Source: Mucilaginibacter rubeus (lineage in GTDB: Bacteria > Bacteroidota > Bacteroidia > Sphingobacteriales > Sphingobacteriaceae). Taken from it: a stretch of DNA of 64,000 nucleotides. The translations under genes and the position numbers were made by a program. Of this stretch, positions 17,777 to 26,295 are shown in pieces; the first letter of the stretch is position 1; every line of letters starts with the position of its first letter. Location: contig NZ_CP043450.1 of the NCBI RefSeq assembly GCF_003286415.2, positions 2,294,001 through 2,358,000 on the forward strand, given 5' to 3'. The notes below the pieces were generated by a model that was given only the letters and a program-made list of their open reading frames with translations, did not search any database and was not told the origin of the DNA.

Positions 17777-18964
17777 TTAAAATTGTAATGCCTTTGAGGG
17801 CAATTGCTGTATATAATTTTGCGCAAAGATGCGTGTTTCTTTATCAGTATTCAAATAGTCGGTTAAGGTAGGGGCTGCGATAAAATTAATTTTCTGCATA
17901 CACTCCTCAATGATGCTGCTCATGGTTAAAAAGCCGACTTTACGATCCAGAAAACCTGCAACTGCTATTTCATTTGCCGCGTTTATGATACAAGGCATAT
18001 TACCTCCCTGTCTTAAAGCAGCATATGCTAAACTTAGATTACGGAAAGTTTCCATATCCGGTTTTTCAAATGTAAGGTTTGGATAATCTGCAAAGCTAAA
18101 GCGTTTAAAATTGGTTTGCACCCGCTCAGGATAAGTTAGTGCATATTGAATAGGCAACTTCATATCGGGTACGCCTAATTGCGCTTTGATAGATCCGTCC
18201 CTGAACTGTACCAGTGAATGAATAATGGATTGCGGGTGAACTATTACTTCAATTTGATCGGCTTCAACGTCAAATAGCCACTTGGCTTCAATAACTTCGA
18301 GCCCTTTATTCATTAATGAAGCGGAGTCGATGGTGATCTTGGCACCCATAACCCAGTTTGGGTGTTTAAGGGCATCTTCGCGGGTTACATTAGCTAAAAA
18401 GTCAAGGCTGCGCCCCCGGAATGGGCCACCAGAAGCGGTGATGATCAACTTTTCTATCGATTTATAATCCTCGCCCACCAGGCTCTGGAATATAGCCGAA
18501 TGTTCTGAATCGACAGGTAAGATCTGAACCTCATGTTGTTTAGCCAGTGCTGTTATGATATCTCCGGCAACAACCAGCGTTTCTTTATTGGCAAGGGCGA
18601 TATCTTTACCGGCTTTAATAGCCGCTATTGTAGGCTCTAAACCGGCAAAGCCAACCATTGCAGTTAATACAACCGCAATTTCAGGGTGGGTTACCGTATC
18701 AATGATAGCCTGGTGGCCGGCAAGTACTTGTATAGGCAAGTGCGCTAAAGCGTCTTTAACTTCCTTGTATTTGCTTTGATCACATATAATAGCATATTCC
18801 GGCACAAACTCAATAGCCTGGCTGATGAGCAGCCCGGCATTTGAATGTGCAGTGAGCAAAAATGCCCTGAATAAATTGCTGTTCCACCTTATTACATCAA
18901 GTGTTTGTGTACCGATGCTGCCTGTTGAGCCAAGGATGGCAATGTTTTTAATTTGATTACTCAA
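17777..18964 (-). CDS. dxr: 1-deoxy-D-xylulose 5-phosphate reductoisomerase (TTG start)
   Basis: A 395-residue NADPH-dependent enzyme of the non-mevalonate (MEP) isoprenoid pathway, converting DXP to MEP. Seen are the nucleotide-binding GSTGSIGTQTLDVI at residues 11-24, the catalytic-loop region LPVDSEHSAIFQ, and the SGGPFRGRSL and MGAKITIDSASLMNKGLE substrate-site segments. The start is TTG at 18964: an in-frame stop lies three codons upstream and the first internal ATG comes far too late (after the Rossmann motif), so a non-ATG start is forced by the sequence. It sits 6 bases after the GH3-family gene in an operon that continues to rseP. Confidence 0.96.
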   Translation of the reverse strand: MSNQIKNIAILGSTGSIGTQTLDVIRWNSNLFRAFLLTAHSNAGLLISQAIEFVPEYAIICDQSKYKEVKDALAHLPIQVLAGHQAIIDTVTHPEIAVVLTAMVGFAGLEPTIAAIKAGKDIALANKETLVVAGDIITALAKQHEVQILPVDSEHSAIFQSLVGEDYKSIEKLIITASGGPFRGRSLDFLANVTREDALKHPNWVMGAKITIDSASLMNKGLEVIEAKWLFDVEADQIEVIVHPQSIIHSLVQFRDGSIKAQLGVPDMKLPIQYALTYPERVQTNFKRFSFADYPNLTFEKPDMETFRNLSLAYAALRQGGNMPCIINAANEIAVAGFLDRKVGFLTMSSIIEECMQKINFIAAPTLTDYLNTDKETRIFAQNYIQQLPSKALQF

Positions 18965-18970
18965 GTATCT

Positions 18971-20470
18971 TTATTTTATAAAACTCTTTAATCCTTCAGC
19001 TATCTTTCTGTCATTTGAAAGCCTCGGTACTTTGTTTTGTCCACCAAGTTTACCTTCCGACCTCATGTAATTGATAAAGGCATCTTTTTGCAGGCTTTGG
19101 ATTACCAAAGGTTGTAAAATGTTACCTTCAATCAGGTCAAAATAGTAAATATTTTTATTCTGGAGTGCTTTATCTACTTTTATGGCGAAAGCATGAAGAT
19201 CGGCAGGTGGCGTGCCAAACTCAATAAACCATTCATGGTAAGGTAATTGCCCGGTCGGCGGATTAACCTGCGGGGCGACTGTAAATTCAACTACGTCAAC
19301 TCCTGCTTCTTTGGCTACGCTCATTAACGCGTATTCCACTTCTTCGCCTATTACGTGCTCTCCAAAAGCAGAGATATAATGTTTGATGCGGCCTGTAACT
19401 ACGATTCGGTATGGATCTTTAGAAACAAATTTAATGGTGTCACCTATGCTATATCCCCATAAACCCGCACTGGTATTCATGATAAGCGCGTAGTTTTTAT
19501 CCAGCTCAACATCTTTAATATTGATACGGGTTGGGTTTGCGTTGAAGTATTCTTCAGATGGTATGAACTCGTAAAAGATCCCCGAGTCTACTAAAAGAAG
19601 TAACCCTTTCTCTTTTTGCGAATCCTGAAAAGCGATGAAGCCCTCAGAAGCAGGGTAGGTTTCTATTGAGTCGATTTTAAAGCCAATACTTTCTTCAATG
19701 CGGGCACGGTAGGGTTCGTAATTAACCCCACCATAAACGTAAAGCTTAAAGTTAGGGAAAATGTCTTTTACTTTTTTGCCGCCTGCCTTAGCCGAAAGCC
19801 TGTCGAAATACATCTGGCACCATGGCGGAATCCCACTGATGAGGCGCATATCTTCGTTAAAAGTTTCCTCTACAATGGCGTCAACTTTTTGCTCCCAGTC
19901 TTCAATACAATTGGTATCATAGCTCGGCAACCTGTTTTTTTGCAGATACGCCGGCACATGATGAGCGACAATACCCGAAAGCCGACCTGTTGAAATACCA
20001 TGTTTTTGAGCCAGAATTGGACTACCCTGTAGGAATATCAGCTTACCATCCACAAAATCGGCATTGCCTGTTTCGTGGATATAGCTTAATAAAGCATTGC
20101 GCGCCGCTTTGATATGCTCGGGCATGCTTTCTTTAGAGATGGGGATATATTTTACACCCGATGTTGTGCCCGATGTTTTAGCCAGGTAAGCTGGTTTGCC
20201 CGGCCATAACACATTTTCCTCACCGTTAACTACACGATCGATATAGGAGCGAAGGTCCTCGTAATCATGTACAGGTACAAGGCGCTTAAAGTCTTCGTAA
20301 TTGTTGATCTTTTCAAATTGATGATCTTTTCCAAAACTTGTGCTTTTTGCCGCATGTATCAAGTCTGTAAACGCTTTTTGTTGTAGTGCAACCGCGTTTT
20401 TACGAACCTTATTTAATTCCCTGTCAACAAAGGATGCAAATACCTTACTTAATGCAGCTTTAAGTCCCAT
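18971..20470 (-). CDS. GH3 family acyl-adenylating protein
   Basis: A 499-residue protein of the GH3 family, named after plant enzymes that adenylate jasmonate or auxin and join them to amino acids. It has the ATP/AMP-binding motif TSGTTSGVKYIPIS (about residue 105), the second motif YGGVNYEPYRARIEESIG, the TYPASEGFIAFQ motif, and a C-terminal lid domain with VTGRIKHYISAFGEHV. No signal peptide is seen, so it is cytoplasmic. It lies 2 bases after a membrane-protein gene and 6 bases before dxr, which implies co-transcription with isoprenoid and envelope genes. The bacterial substrate is unknown; a carboxylic acid or lipid is only a guess. Confidence 0.9.
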   Translation of the reverse strand: MGLKAALSKVFASFVDRELNKVRKNAVALQQKAFTDLIHAAKSTSFGKDHQFEKINNYEDFKRLVPVHDYEDLRSYIDRVVNGEENVLWPGKPAYLAKTSGTTSGVKYIPISKESMPEHIKAARNALLSYIHETGNADFVDGKLIFLQGSPILAQKHGISTGRLSGIVAHHVPAYLQKNRLPSYDTNCIEDWEQKVDAIVEETFNEDMRLISGIPPWCQMYFDRLSAKAGGKKVKDIFPNFKLYVYGGVNYEPYRARIEESIGFKIDSIETYPASEGFIAFQDSQKEKGLLLLVDSGIFYEFIPSEEYFNANPTRINIKDVELDKNYALIMNTSAGLWGYSIGDTIKFVSKDPYRIVVTGRIKHYISAFGEHVIGEEVEYALMSVAKEAGVDVVEFTVAPQVNPPTGQLPYHEWFIEFGTPPADLHAFAIKVDKALQNKNIYYFDLIEGNILQPLVIQSLQKDAFINYMRSEGKLGGQNKVPRLSNDRKIAEGLKSFIK

Positions 20471-20472
20471 TT

Positions 20473-21249
20473 TTAATTGGTTTCAGATAGGTCATCATCC
20501 ACATCCTGATGGCTATAAACCAGTTTGCGGTAAGTAACCATTATTATCACTTGGGTAAACGGAAAGCAAAGAATAAACCAGCAATAAAATGCAAGCCTGA
20601 ATGCAAAGCCATCCTTTTCCTGATCGAAACCAAACAGCCCCATGGTAATCACAACCGGCAGCAATACAGCAACCAATATCAGTATGATGATAGCGAAAAC
20701 GCCTAAAGTTTTGAAGAAATTGTCTTTGGTGATTTCAAAACTTTGACGCAGCGATTCGATAGGAGATGAATCGTCATCAACAATGAAACAGATGCAAAAT
20801 ATGCATCTAAGACTTATGTAGAGAATAAACAATAGCTCAATAACCTCAAAAACGCTGTCGTATCCGATGTTACGTTTAGCCAATACGTATAGAAAAACCA
20901 GCGCTGCTACAAAGAAAGCGGTCATTATCCCGATGATTACGAAATTGAATGTCATTTTGAACGTCGGCAAAATGTCTTTAAAGTCAAATTCGTAATATTC
21001 TTTGTCGATGAGTGTAAGTATCAGTTTGTAAAAGCTTAGACCAATAAAACATTGTACTATCATTTGTACAATTACAAAGCCCATCTCAATAAAACGGTCA
21101 TCGTTATCGATGATGAATGCTTTTAAAAACTCAACAAACTCGTTTATAAACAACGATATGATCGAGTAAACCACCAGCGGTACAAAATTTCTTTTTAAAA
21201 TATTCCATGCGGTTTTAATGGTTTCCGCTACAGAAAAGGTGTGGTACAT
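20473..21249 (-). CDS. Integral membrane protein of unknown function
   Basis: A 258-residue multi-pass membrane protein with about six hydrophobic segments (near 22-45, 52-72, 98-125, 132-160, 185-205 and 215-245). The pattern TIKTAWNILKRNFVPLVVYSII near the start and ESLRQSFEITKDNFFKTLG in the middle resembles glycerophosphoryl-diester-phosphodiesterase membrane-domain or DUF975-like proteins, in which this motif occurs twice, but I cannot assign a family firmly. The C-terminus is acidic (DVDDDLSE). It sits 5 bases after a glycosyltransferase gene and 2 bases before the GH3 gene, so it is part of that operon. Confidence 0.75.
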   Translation of the reverse strand: MYHTFSVAETIKTAWNILKRNFVPLVVYSIISLFINEFVEFLKAFIIDNDDRFIEMGFVIVQMIVQCFIGLSFYKLILTLIDKEYYEFDFKDILPTFKMTFNFVIIGIMTAFFVAALVFLYVLAKRNIGYDSVFEVIELLFILYISLRCIFCICFIVDDDSSPIESLRQSFEITKDNFFKTLGVFAIIILILVAVLLPVVITMGLFGFDQEKDGFAFRLAFYCWFILCFPFTQVIIMVTYRKLVYSHQDVDDDLSETN

Positions 21250-21254
21250 ATTGC

Positions 21255-22223
21255 TTATGATCTACTTAAAACTTTCCGCTTCCAAAAATCCTGTATAAAT
21301 CCTAACCCGTAGGCAATAAGTTGTGTGAAGGCAGCTACAATGCTCAAAAATGCGATTTTTACCGATTTATTTTTCCACCAGGCATGGAAAAATATTAACA
21401 AAGTGAAAATCAATAATATAAAATTACCTATTGCTGCTAATGGTGAGCCAAGCAGGTTTAATATAATAGTAAGGATAACCCCTATGGTAAAAGCCGCCGG
21501 GAAAAAATGAACCAATTTTAGCTCCTGCGGAAAAAACTTGGATATGTTAATGCGCGCCCTGCCAAAAAAGTGCAGTTGTTTGTAAAACAGGTAAAAGTTA
21601 GTACGCCGTTTATGATAAACAATAGCATCGGGGATCAGGCCTATTTTGAAGCCCAATGAATGGATCCGGATGCTGTATTCAATATCCTCGCCCAGTCGGG
21701 TAATAATGAAGCCGCCGGCTTTTTCCCAGGCCTGTCTTGAAACTCCCATGTTAAAGCTACGCGGGTGAAACTGACCGATACCTTTTTTATTACCGCGGAT
21801 GCCGCCTGTGGTAAAAGGCGAGGTCATGGAATAGCTTATGGCTTTTTGGGTAGGTGTAAAAGATGCGTGCGCGCCATCAGGTCCGCCATAAGCGTCAAGA
21901 TAGTTTTTTGCCAGCGAATCATTTACAATTTGCAAATAGTCGGAAGGGATCAAACAATCCGAATCAAAAATTACAAAATAATCACCTTTAGCGCGTTCAA
22001 AACCAAAGTTGCGGGTAAAGCCCTGGCCTTCATTTTGCTTTTTGAAATACCGGAGGTTAAGCTTATCGGCAAAAGTGTTTACTATGGCTTCAGCATCATT
22101 TACAGAACCATCCTCAATAACCAAAACCTCAAAATTGCGATAGGTTTGCAGCGTGAGGGTTTCCAGCAGTTCTTTGATCTCCTGCGGACGGTTATATAAT
22201 GGAATGATGATGGAAAAAAACAT
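21255..22223 (-). CDS. Family 2 glycosyltransferase with C-terminal membrane segments
   Basis: A 322-residue GT2 glycosyltransferase, inverting and using a nucleotide sugar. The N-terminal strand FSIIIPLYNRPQEIKELLETL, the DG pair in VIEDGSVND, the metal-binding DSDCLIP and the acceptor-side GEDIEYSIRIHSLG (the ED being the likely catalytic base) are all visible in about 210 residues. Two hydrophobic segments near 245-270 and 285-305 anchor it in the membrane. It begins the run of five closely spaced minus-strand genes ending with rseP, separated from the upstream glycosyltransferase by a 95-base repeat-bearing gap. The product glycan is unknown. Confidence 0.9.
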   Translation of the reverse strand: MFFSIIIPLYNRPQEIKELLETLTLQTYRNFEVLVIEDGSVNDAEAIVNTFADKLNLRYFKKQNEGQGFTRNFGFERAKGDYFVIFDSDCLIPSDYLQIVNDSLAKNYLDAYGGPDGAHASFTPTQKAISYSMTSPFTTGGIRGNKKGIGQFHPRSFNMGVSRQAWEKAGGFIITRLGEDIEYSIRIHSLGFKIGLIPDAIVYHKRRTNFYLFYKQLHFFGRARINISKFFPQELKLVHFFPAAFTIGVILTIILNLLGSPLAAIGNFILLIFTLLIFFHAWWKNKSVKIAFLSIVAAFTQLIAYGLGFIQDFWKRKVLSRS

Positions 22224-22246
22224 GCTTTTAGATAGATGTGAGATTT

Positions 22247-22310
22247 GAGATGTTAGATATGAGACGAGGGTAAATATTTAATAAGTCTCAAATCTCATAT
22301 CTAACATCTC
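22247..22310. repeat. Perfect 18-bp inverted repeat between two glycosyltransferase genes
   Basis: The arms 22247-22264 (GAGATGTTAGATATGAGA) and 22293-22310 are exact inverted copies around a 28-base spacer, which itself carries part of another copy. The words resemble the TAATCTCTAACC-like runs at 3961-3987, 7533-7557 and 16378-16416, so this looks like one member of a dispersed intergenic repeat. It could also act as a terminator. Confidence 0.6.
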
Positions 22311-22318
22311 TAATCCAA

Positions 22319-23269
22319 TTAAATTGTTTCTTCAATTTGATAGTGGTTTCGTTCGCTTGCGCTGCGGGATACCAGTTCGGCCACAAAGCCGGTTAAAAAC
22401 AATTGAGAACCTAAGATGATGGCTACCAGTGCTATATAAAACAACGGGCTGGTGGTTACATCCCTGTATTTTAAGTTGTGTGCTATGTTGTAGAGCTTTT
22501 CGGCAATGATCCAGATGGCCATTACCAAACCCGTAAAAAAACTTAAAGTACCCATGGTACCAAAAAAGTGCATCGGGCGCTTACCAAATTTACCTACAAA
22601 AAATATGGAAAGCAGATCCAGAAAGCCGTTGATGAATCGGCTCAGGCCAAATTTGGTTTTGCCATATTTACGTGGCCGGTGTTCAACAACCTGCTCACCA
22701 ATTTTAGTAAACCCAGCCCATTTGGCTATTACCGGGATATAACGGTGCATTTCGCCATATACCTCAATGTTTTTTACAACGGTGCCACGGTAAGCTTTTA
22801 GGCCACAATTGAAATCATGAAGGTTATGGATGCCACTCATGCTCCGGGTAGCCGCGTTGAATAATTTGGTCGGTATAGTTTTGCTTAAAGGGTCGTGCCT
22901 TTTAGCTTTCCAGCCCGAAATAAGATCGAAGTTTTCTTCAACTATGCGGCGGTATAGTTCCGGAATTTCATCAGGGCTGTCTTGCAGATCGGCATCCATA
23001 GTAATCACAACGTTACCTTTGGAAGCTATAAAGCCTGTATTTAAGGCAGCCGACTTACCATAATTACGCCTGAATTTAATGCCTTTGATAAACGGGTTAT
23101 CCGTTTGCAATTTCCTGATCATTTCCCATGATCCGTCCTTGCTGCCATCGTCAACCAAAATTATCTCGTAAGTAAAACGGTTTTCATCCATCACCCGGCT
23201 AATCCATGAGGTTAACTCCGGTAACGACTCTACTTCATCGTAAAGAGGTACTACAACTGATATATCCAT
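22319..23269 (-). CDS. Polyisoprenol-phosphate glycosyltransferase (GtrB/DPM1-like GT2)
   Basis: A 316-residue GT2 enzyme that probably transfers a sugar from a nucleotide donor to a polyprenyl phosphate at the inner membrane. It has SVVVPLYDEVESLPEL, ILVDDGSKDGSWE, the metal motif DADLQDSPDEIPEL and the FNCGLKAYRG segment, then two membrane helices (about 230-252 and 268-295), the usual arrangement for bacterial DPM1-like proteins such as GtrB and ArnC. It is transcribed toward the neighbouring glycosyltransferase but is separated by a repeat, so it may be a separate unit. The donor sugar cannot be read from the sequence. Confidence 0.92.
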   Translation of the reverse strand: MDISVVVPLYDEVESLPELTSWISRVMDENRFTYEIILVDDGSKDGSWEMIRKLQTDNPFIKGIKFRRNYGKSAALNTGFIASKGNVVITMDADLQDSPDEIPELYRRIVEENFDLISGWKAKRHDPLSKTIPTKLFNAATRSMSGIHNLHDFNCGLKAYRGTVVKNIEVYGEMHRYIPVIAKWAGFTKIGEQVVEHRPRKYGKTKFGLSRFINGFLDLLSIFFVGKFGKRPMHFFGTMGTLSFFTGLVMAIWIIAEKLYNIAHNLKYRDVTTSPLFYIALVAIILGSQLFLTGFVAELVSRSASERNHYQIEETI

Positions 23270-23483
23270 TTATTGGGCTGCGATTAACGGTATATGCCGA
23301 AAATCATCCGCAAAAATATAAAAAATAGGGAATGGTTTGCAATAATGTATTAACGGTGTTGTTAGCGTAAATAGTTTATTCATTATCACTATAAAAAAGC
23401 ATGTTGGATACTACGTAACCAAGCAATTACGTTTCAACTCAAATATATTTTAATATCTTTCCCTCACAATTAAAACACAGTTA

Positions 23484-26087
23484 ATGAAATTCTACAAAGC
23501 CGCGTTGCTATTGTTTTTAGGCTTTTATGCCAGTAAATTAAAAGCGCAAAATGCAGATCAGGCTACCCCTAAGTATGATCAGCATAAAGTATTTAACCCC
23601 ATGTTTTATCCCGAAAGAGGGAACGAGTTCAGATCGGCCAGTGGAGCCCCTGGCCCTAAATACTGGCAAAACCGGGCCGATTATAAGCTCGACGTTACAC
23701 TTGATACCGTTAAACACCGCATTGAGGGAACAACATTAATCACTTATACCAATAACAGTCCCGACGCGCTTGGCTTTTTATGGCTCCAGGTAGATCAGAA
23801 TATATACAAAGAGGATTCACGTGCCGAAGCTACAAGTAATGTTTCGGGTGGCAGATTTGTAAACAAATCATATACAAAAGGTGCCGAAATAAAATCAGTC
23901 TATGTCATCAATAAAGGTAAAACCCTGAAAGCCGATTACCTGATCACCGATACCCGGATGCAGATCAAATTGAAAGATTCCCTGCGTGCGGCCGGCAGCA
24001 AATTGCAGATTAAGATCGATTACGCTTTTGATGTGCCGGAATATGGAACAGACAGGATGGGGCGTCAGCATACCAAAAATGGCTGGATCTATGAAATTGC
24101 ACAATGGTATCCCCGCATGGAGGTTTATGACGATGTAACGGGTTGGAATACCATTCCTTACCTTGGCGCAAGTGAGTTTTACCTGGAGTATGGCAACTTT
24201 GACTACAGTATTACTGCTCCCGCGAGTTTGGTTGTAGCAGGATCAGGCGAACTCGTTAACCCGGCAGAAGTACTATCGCCAACCACAATGAGCCGTTTGG
24301 CCGAAGCCAAAAAGAGTGATAAAACGGTTATCATCAAAGATTCAACAGATATTTCACGCAATAACGATTATCCGAAAAAGCCGACGCTTACCTGGCATTT
24401 CATTTGTAAAAACGCGCGTGATGTAGCCTGGGCCGCTTCAAAGGCATTTATTTGGGATGCTGCCCGGATCAACCTGCCGAGCGGAAAAAAGGCACTTGCG
24501 CAATCGGTTTATCCTGTTGAAGCAAAAGGAAATGATTCGTATGGCCGCTCAACCGAATATGTTAAAGGAGCGATTGAACTGTACAGCGACAAGTGGTTTG
24601 AATATACTTATCCCGTTGCAACCAATGTAGCGGGTATTGTAGGGGGGATGGAATATCCTGGCATTGTATTTTGCGGATCAAACAACCAAAACGGAGGTTT
24701 GTGGGAGGTTGCTAATCATGAGTTTGGCCATAATTGGTTCCCGATGATTGTTGGTTCAAACGAGCGCAAATACGCCTGGATGGACGAGGGCTTTAACACG
24801 TTTATAAATAATGTTGATACCAAAGTATTCAATAAAGGTGAATATTACGAGAAACCCGATCAGCAAAAAAGTGCCAGCTATTTGTTTGCTCCCGGTGCAG
24901 AGGCCATCATGAATACGCCTGATGTAATTCAGGAGGATTTTTTGGCCGTAGCCGCTTATGAAAAACCAGCATTGGGTTTGGCTATTTTGCGTGAGCAGAT
25001 TTTAGGTGAAGAGCGTTTTGATTATGCTTTCAAAACCTATATCAAACGCTGGGCTTTTAAACACCCAACGCCATGGGATTTTTTCCATACGATGGATAAC
25101 GCCGCCGGCGAAGACCTGAGCTGGTTTTGGAACGAGTGGTTTTTTACAACCTGGAAACTTGATCAAGGTATAAAAGATATTTCCTATCCTGATAACGATG
25201 CTTCAAAAGGTGCTATGATCACTATCGAGAACCTCGAGGAAATGGCATTGCCTGTTACGATCTCAATTAAAGAAGAGAATGGCAAAACAGGCATTGTAAA
25301 ACTTCCGGCCGAGATTTGGCAGCGTGGAGATACCTGGACATTCCCGTATAAGTCAACTTCAAAAATTGCCTTTGCAACTATTGACCCTGACCATACCTTG
25401 CCGGATATTAATCCCGAAAATAACTCATACAGTGGTTTGCCAGTTCCGCAGGGTACAACTGCAGGTTCTGTTATTAAAGCCTATTTAGACGCTATTGGCG
25501 GTGCCGATAAATTGAAGAATGTTCGAGATCTGCAAACATCTGCAACAGGTAGCATACAGGGCGCAGAAGTTCAGTTGGTTACACGCTATAAAATGCCCGA
25601 TAAGTATTTTCAGGAAGCAATGGTGCCTTCATACAGTAACCTTGTTGTATCGCATGTTACGCTCAATGGCGATAGCATTAAAGCAAAACAGGTTAACAGG
25701 GATGTGCAACTTGACGATGCCGGCAAGAAATTAGTTAAACTTAAAAGTCGTCCGTTCCCCGAACTTGACTATGAGCGCATAAATCAAAATATGACCTTGC
25801 AGCCTATTTTGCGGGTTGTGAACAATGAACTCGCCTACGAGGTTGACGTTAATATTGGTACCGATATACATATTCATAATTATTACAGCCAAAAAACTGG
25901 ATTAAAGCTCAAGCAAACCATTGAGGGTGCAAATGAATTAGCTGTTGAATATGGTAATTATGAAGGTATAAATGGAGGTATCAAGATCCCTTTCTCGATA
26001 AAAACTATTTTGGTTGGGCAGCCTGTCGAGTTTAAGGTTAAAGAAACATCGGTTAACTCCAATCCGGCAAACGAGGCTTTCAGATAG
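23484..26087 (+). CDS. M1 family zinc metallopeptidase
   Basis: An 867-residue exported aminopeptidase-like enzyme. Residues 1-21 form a signal peptide (ending KLKAQ). The gluzincin site is complete: H412-E-F-G-H416 and E435 in WMDEGFN, with the canonical 18-residue spacing. An N-terminal beta-domain (about 60-290) precedes it; the aminopeptidase GxMEN region appears as GGMEYPG. A helical region and about 230 further residues, rich in beta structure (starting near [16 protein letters not shown]), follow; this last part is like a separate C-terminal domain found in several Bacteroidetes proteins. It is transcribed alone with a terminator behind it. The peptide substrate is unknown. Confidence 0.94.
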   Translation: MKFYKAALLLFLGFYASKLKAQNADQATPKYDQHKVFNPMFYPERGNEFRSASGAPGPKYWQNRADYKLDVTLDTVKHRIEGTTLITYTNNSPDALGFLWLQVDQNIYKEDSRAEATSNVSGGRFVNKSYTKGAEIKSVYVINKGKTLKADYLITDTRMQIKLKDSLRAAGSKLQIKIDYAFDVPEYGTDRMGRQHTKNGWIYEIAQWYPRMEVYDDVTGWNTIPYLGASEFYLEYGNFDYSITAPASLVVAGSGELVNPAEVLSPTTMSRLAEAKKSDKTVIIKDSTDISRNNDYPKKPTLTWHFICKNARDVAWAASKAFIWDAARINLPSGKKALAQSVYPVEAKGNDSYGRSTEYVKGAIELYSDKWFEYTYPVATNVAGIVGGMEYPGIVFCGSNNQNGGLWEVANHEFGHNWFPMIVGSNERKYAWMDEGFNTFINNVDTKVFNKGEYYEKPDQQKSASYLFAPGAEAIMNTPDVIQEDFLAVAAYEKPALGLAILREQILGEERFDYAFKTYIKRWAFKHPTPWDFFHTMDNAAGEDLSWFWNEWFFTTWKLDQGIKDISYPDNDASKGAMITIENLEEMALPVTISIKEENGKTGIVKLPAEIWQRGDTWTFPYKSTSKIAFATIDPDHTLPDINPENNSYSGLPVPQGTTAGSVIKAYLDAIGGADKLKNVRDLQTSATGSIQGAEVQLVTRYKMPDKYFQEAMVPSYSNLVVSHVTLNGDSIKAKQVNRDVQLDDAGKKLVKLKSRPFPELDYERINQNMTLQPILRVVNNELAYEVDVNIGTDIHIHNYYSQKTGLKLKQTIEGANELAVEYGNYEGINGGIKIPFSIKTILVGQPVEFKVKETSVNSNPANEAFR

Positions 26088-26110
26088 TTTAAATGCCTCA
26101 TTAAATCAGG

Positions 26111-26159
26111 TGGGATATCTTTATTTCAATTGGTATGAAGTAGGGATATCCCATTTTTT
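26111..26159 (+). terminator. Terminator after the M1 peptidase gene
   Basis: The stem TGGGATATC (26111-26119) pairs with GATATCCCA (26145-26153) and is followed by five T residues. Confidence 0.7.
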
Positions 26160-26213
26160 ATGCCCTTCGATAAAAATTGAAATTGCTTTGATGCTAATTG
26201 CTATTTAAAATTC

Positions 26214-26221
26214 TATTTTTG
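26214..26221 (+). promoter_or_regulatory. Bacteroidetes-type -7 box for the thrS operon
   Basis: TATTTTTG is a perfect TAnnTTTG box, 74 bases before the thrS start codon. A matching -33 TTG at the usual distance is not clear. Transcripts starting just downstream would carry the small hairpin at 26237-26255. Confidence 0.6.
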
Positions 26222-26236
26222 TACCCACAAAATGAG

Positions 26237-26255
26237 GGTCACTTTGTAGGTGACC
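26237..26255 (+). promoter_or_regulatory. Small hairpin in the thrS leader
   Basis: GGTCAC (26237-26242) pairs with GTGACC (26250-26255) around a 7-base loop. An alternative pairing of ACAAA (26227-26231) with TTTGT (26243-26247) could compete. It lies in the predicted 5' untranslated region; a regulatory role is only a possibility. Confidence 0.35.
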
Positions 26256-26295
26256 GTTTAAACGTAATTTTATAAATTTAAAATCATAGTTGTAG

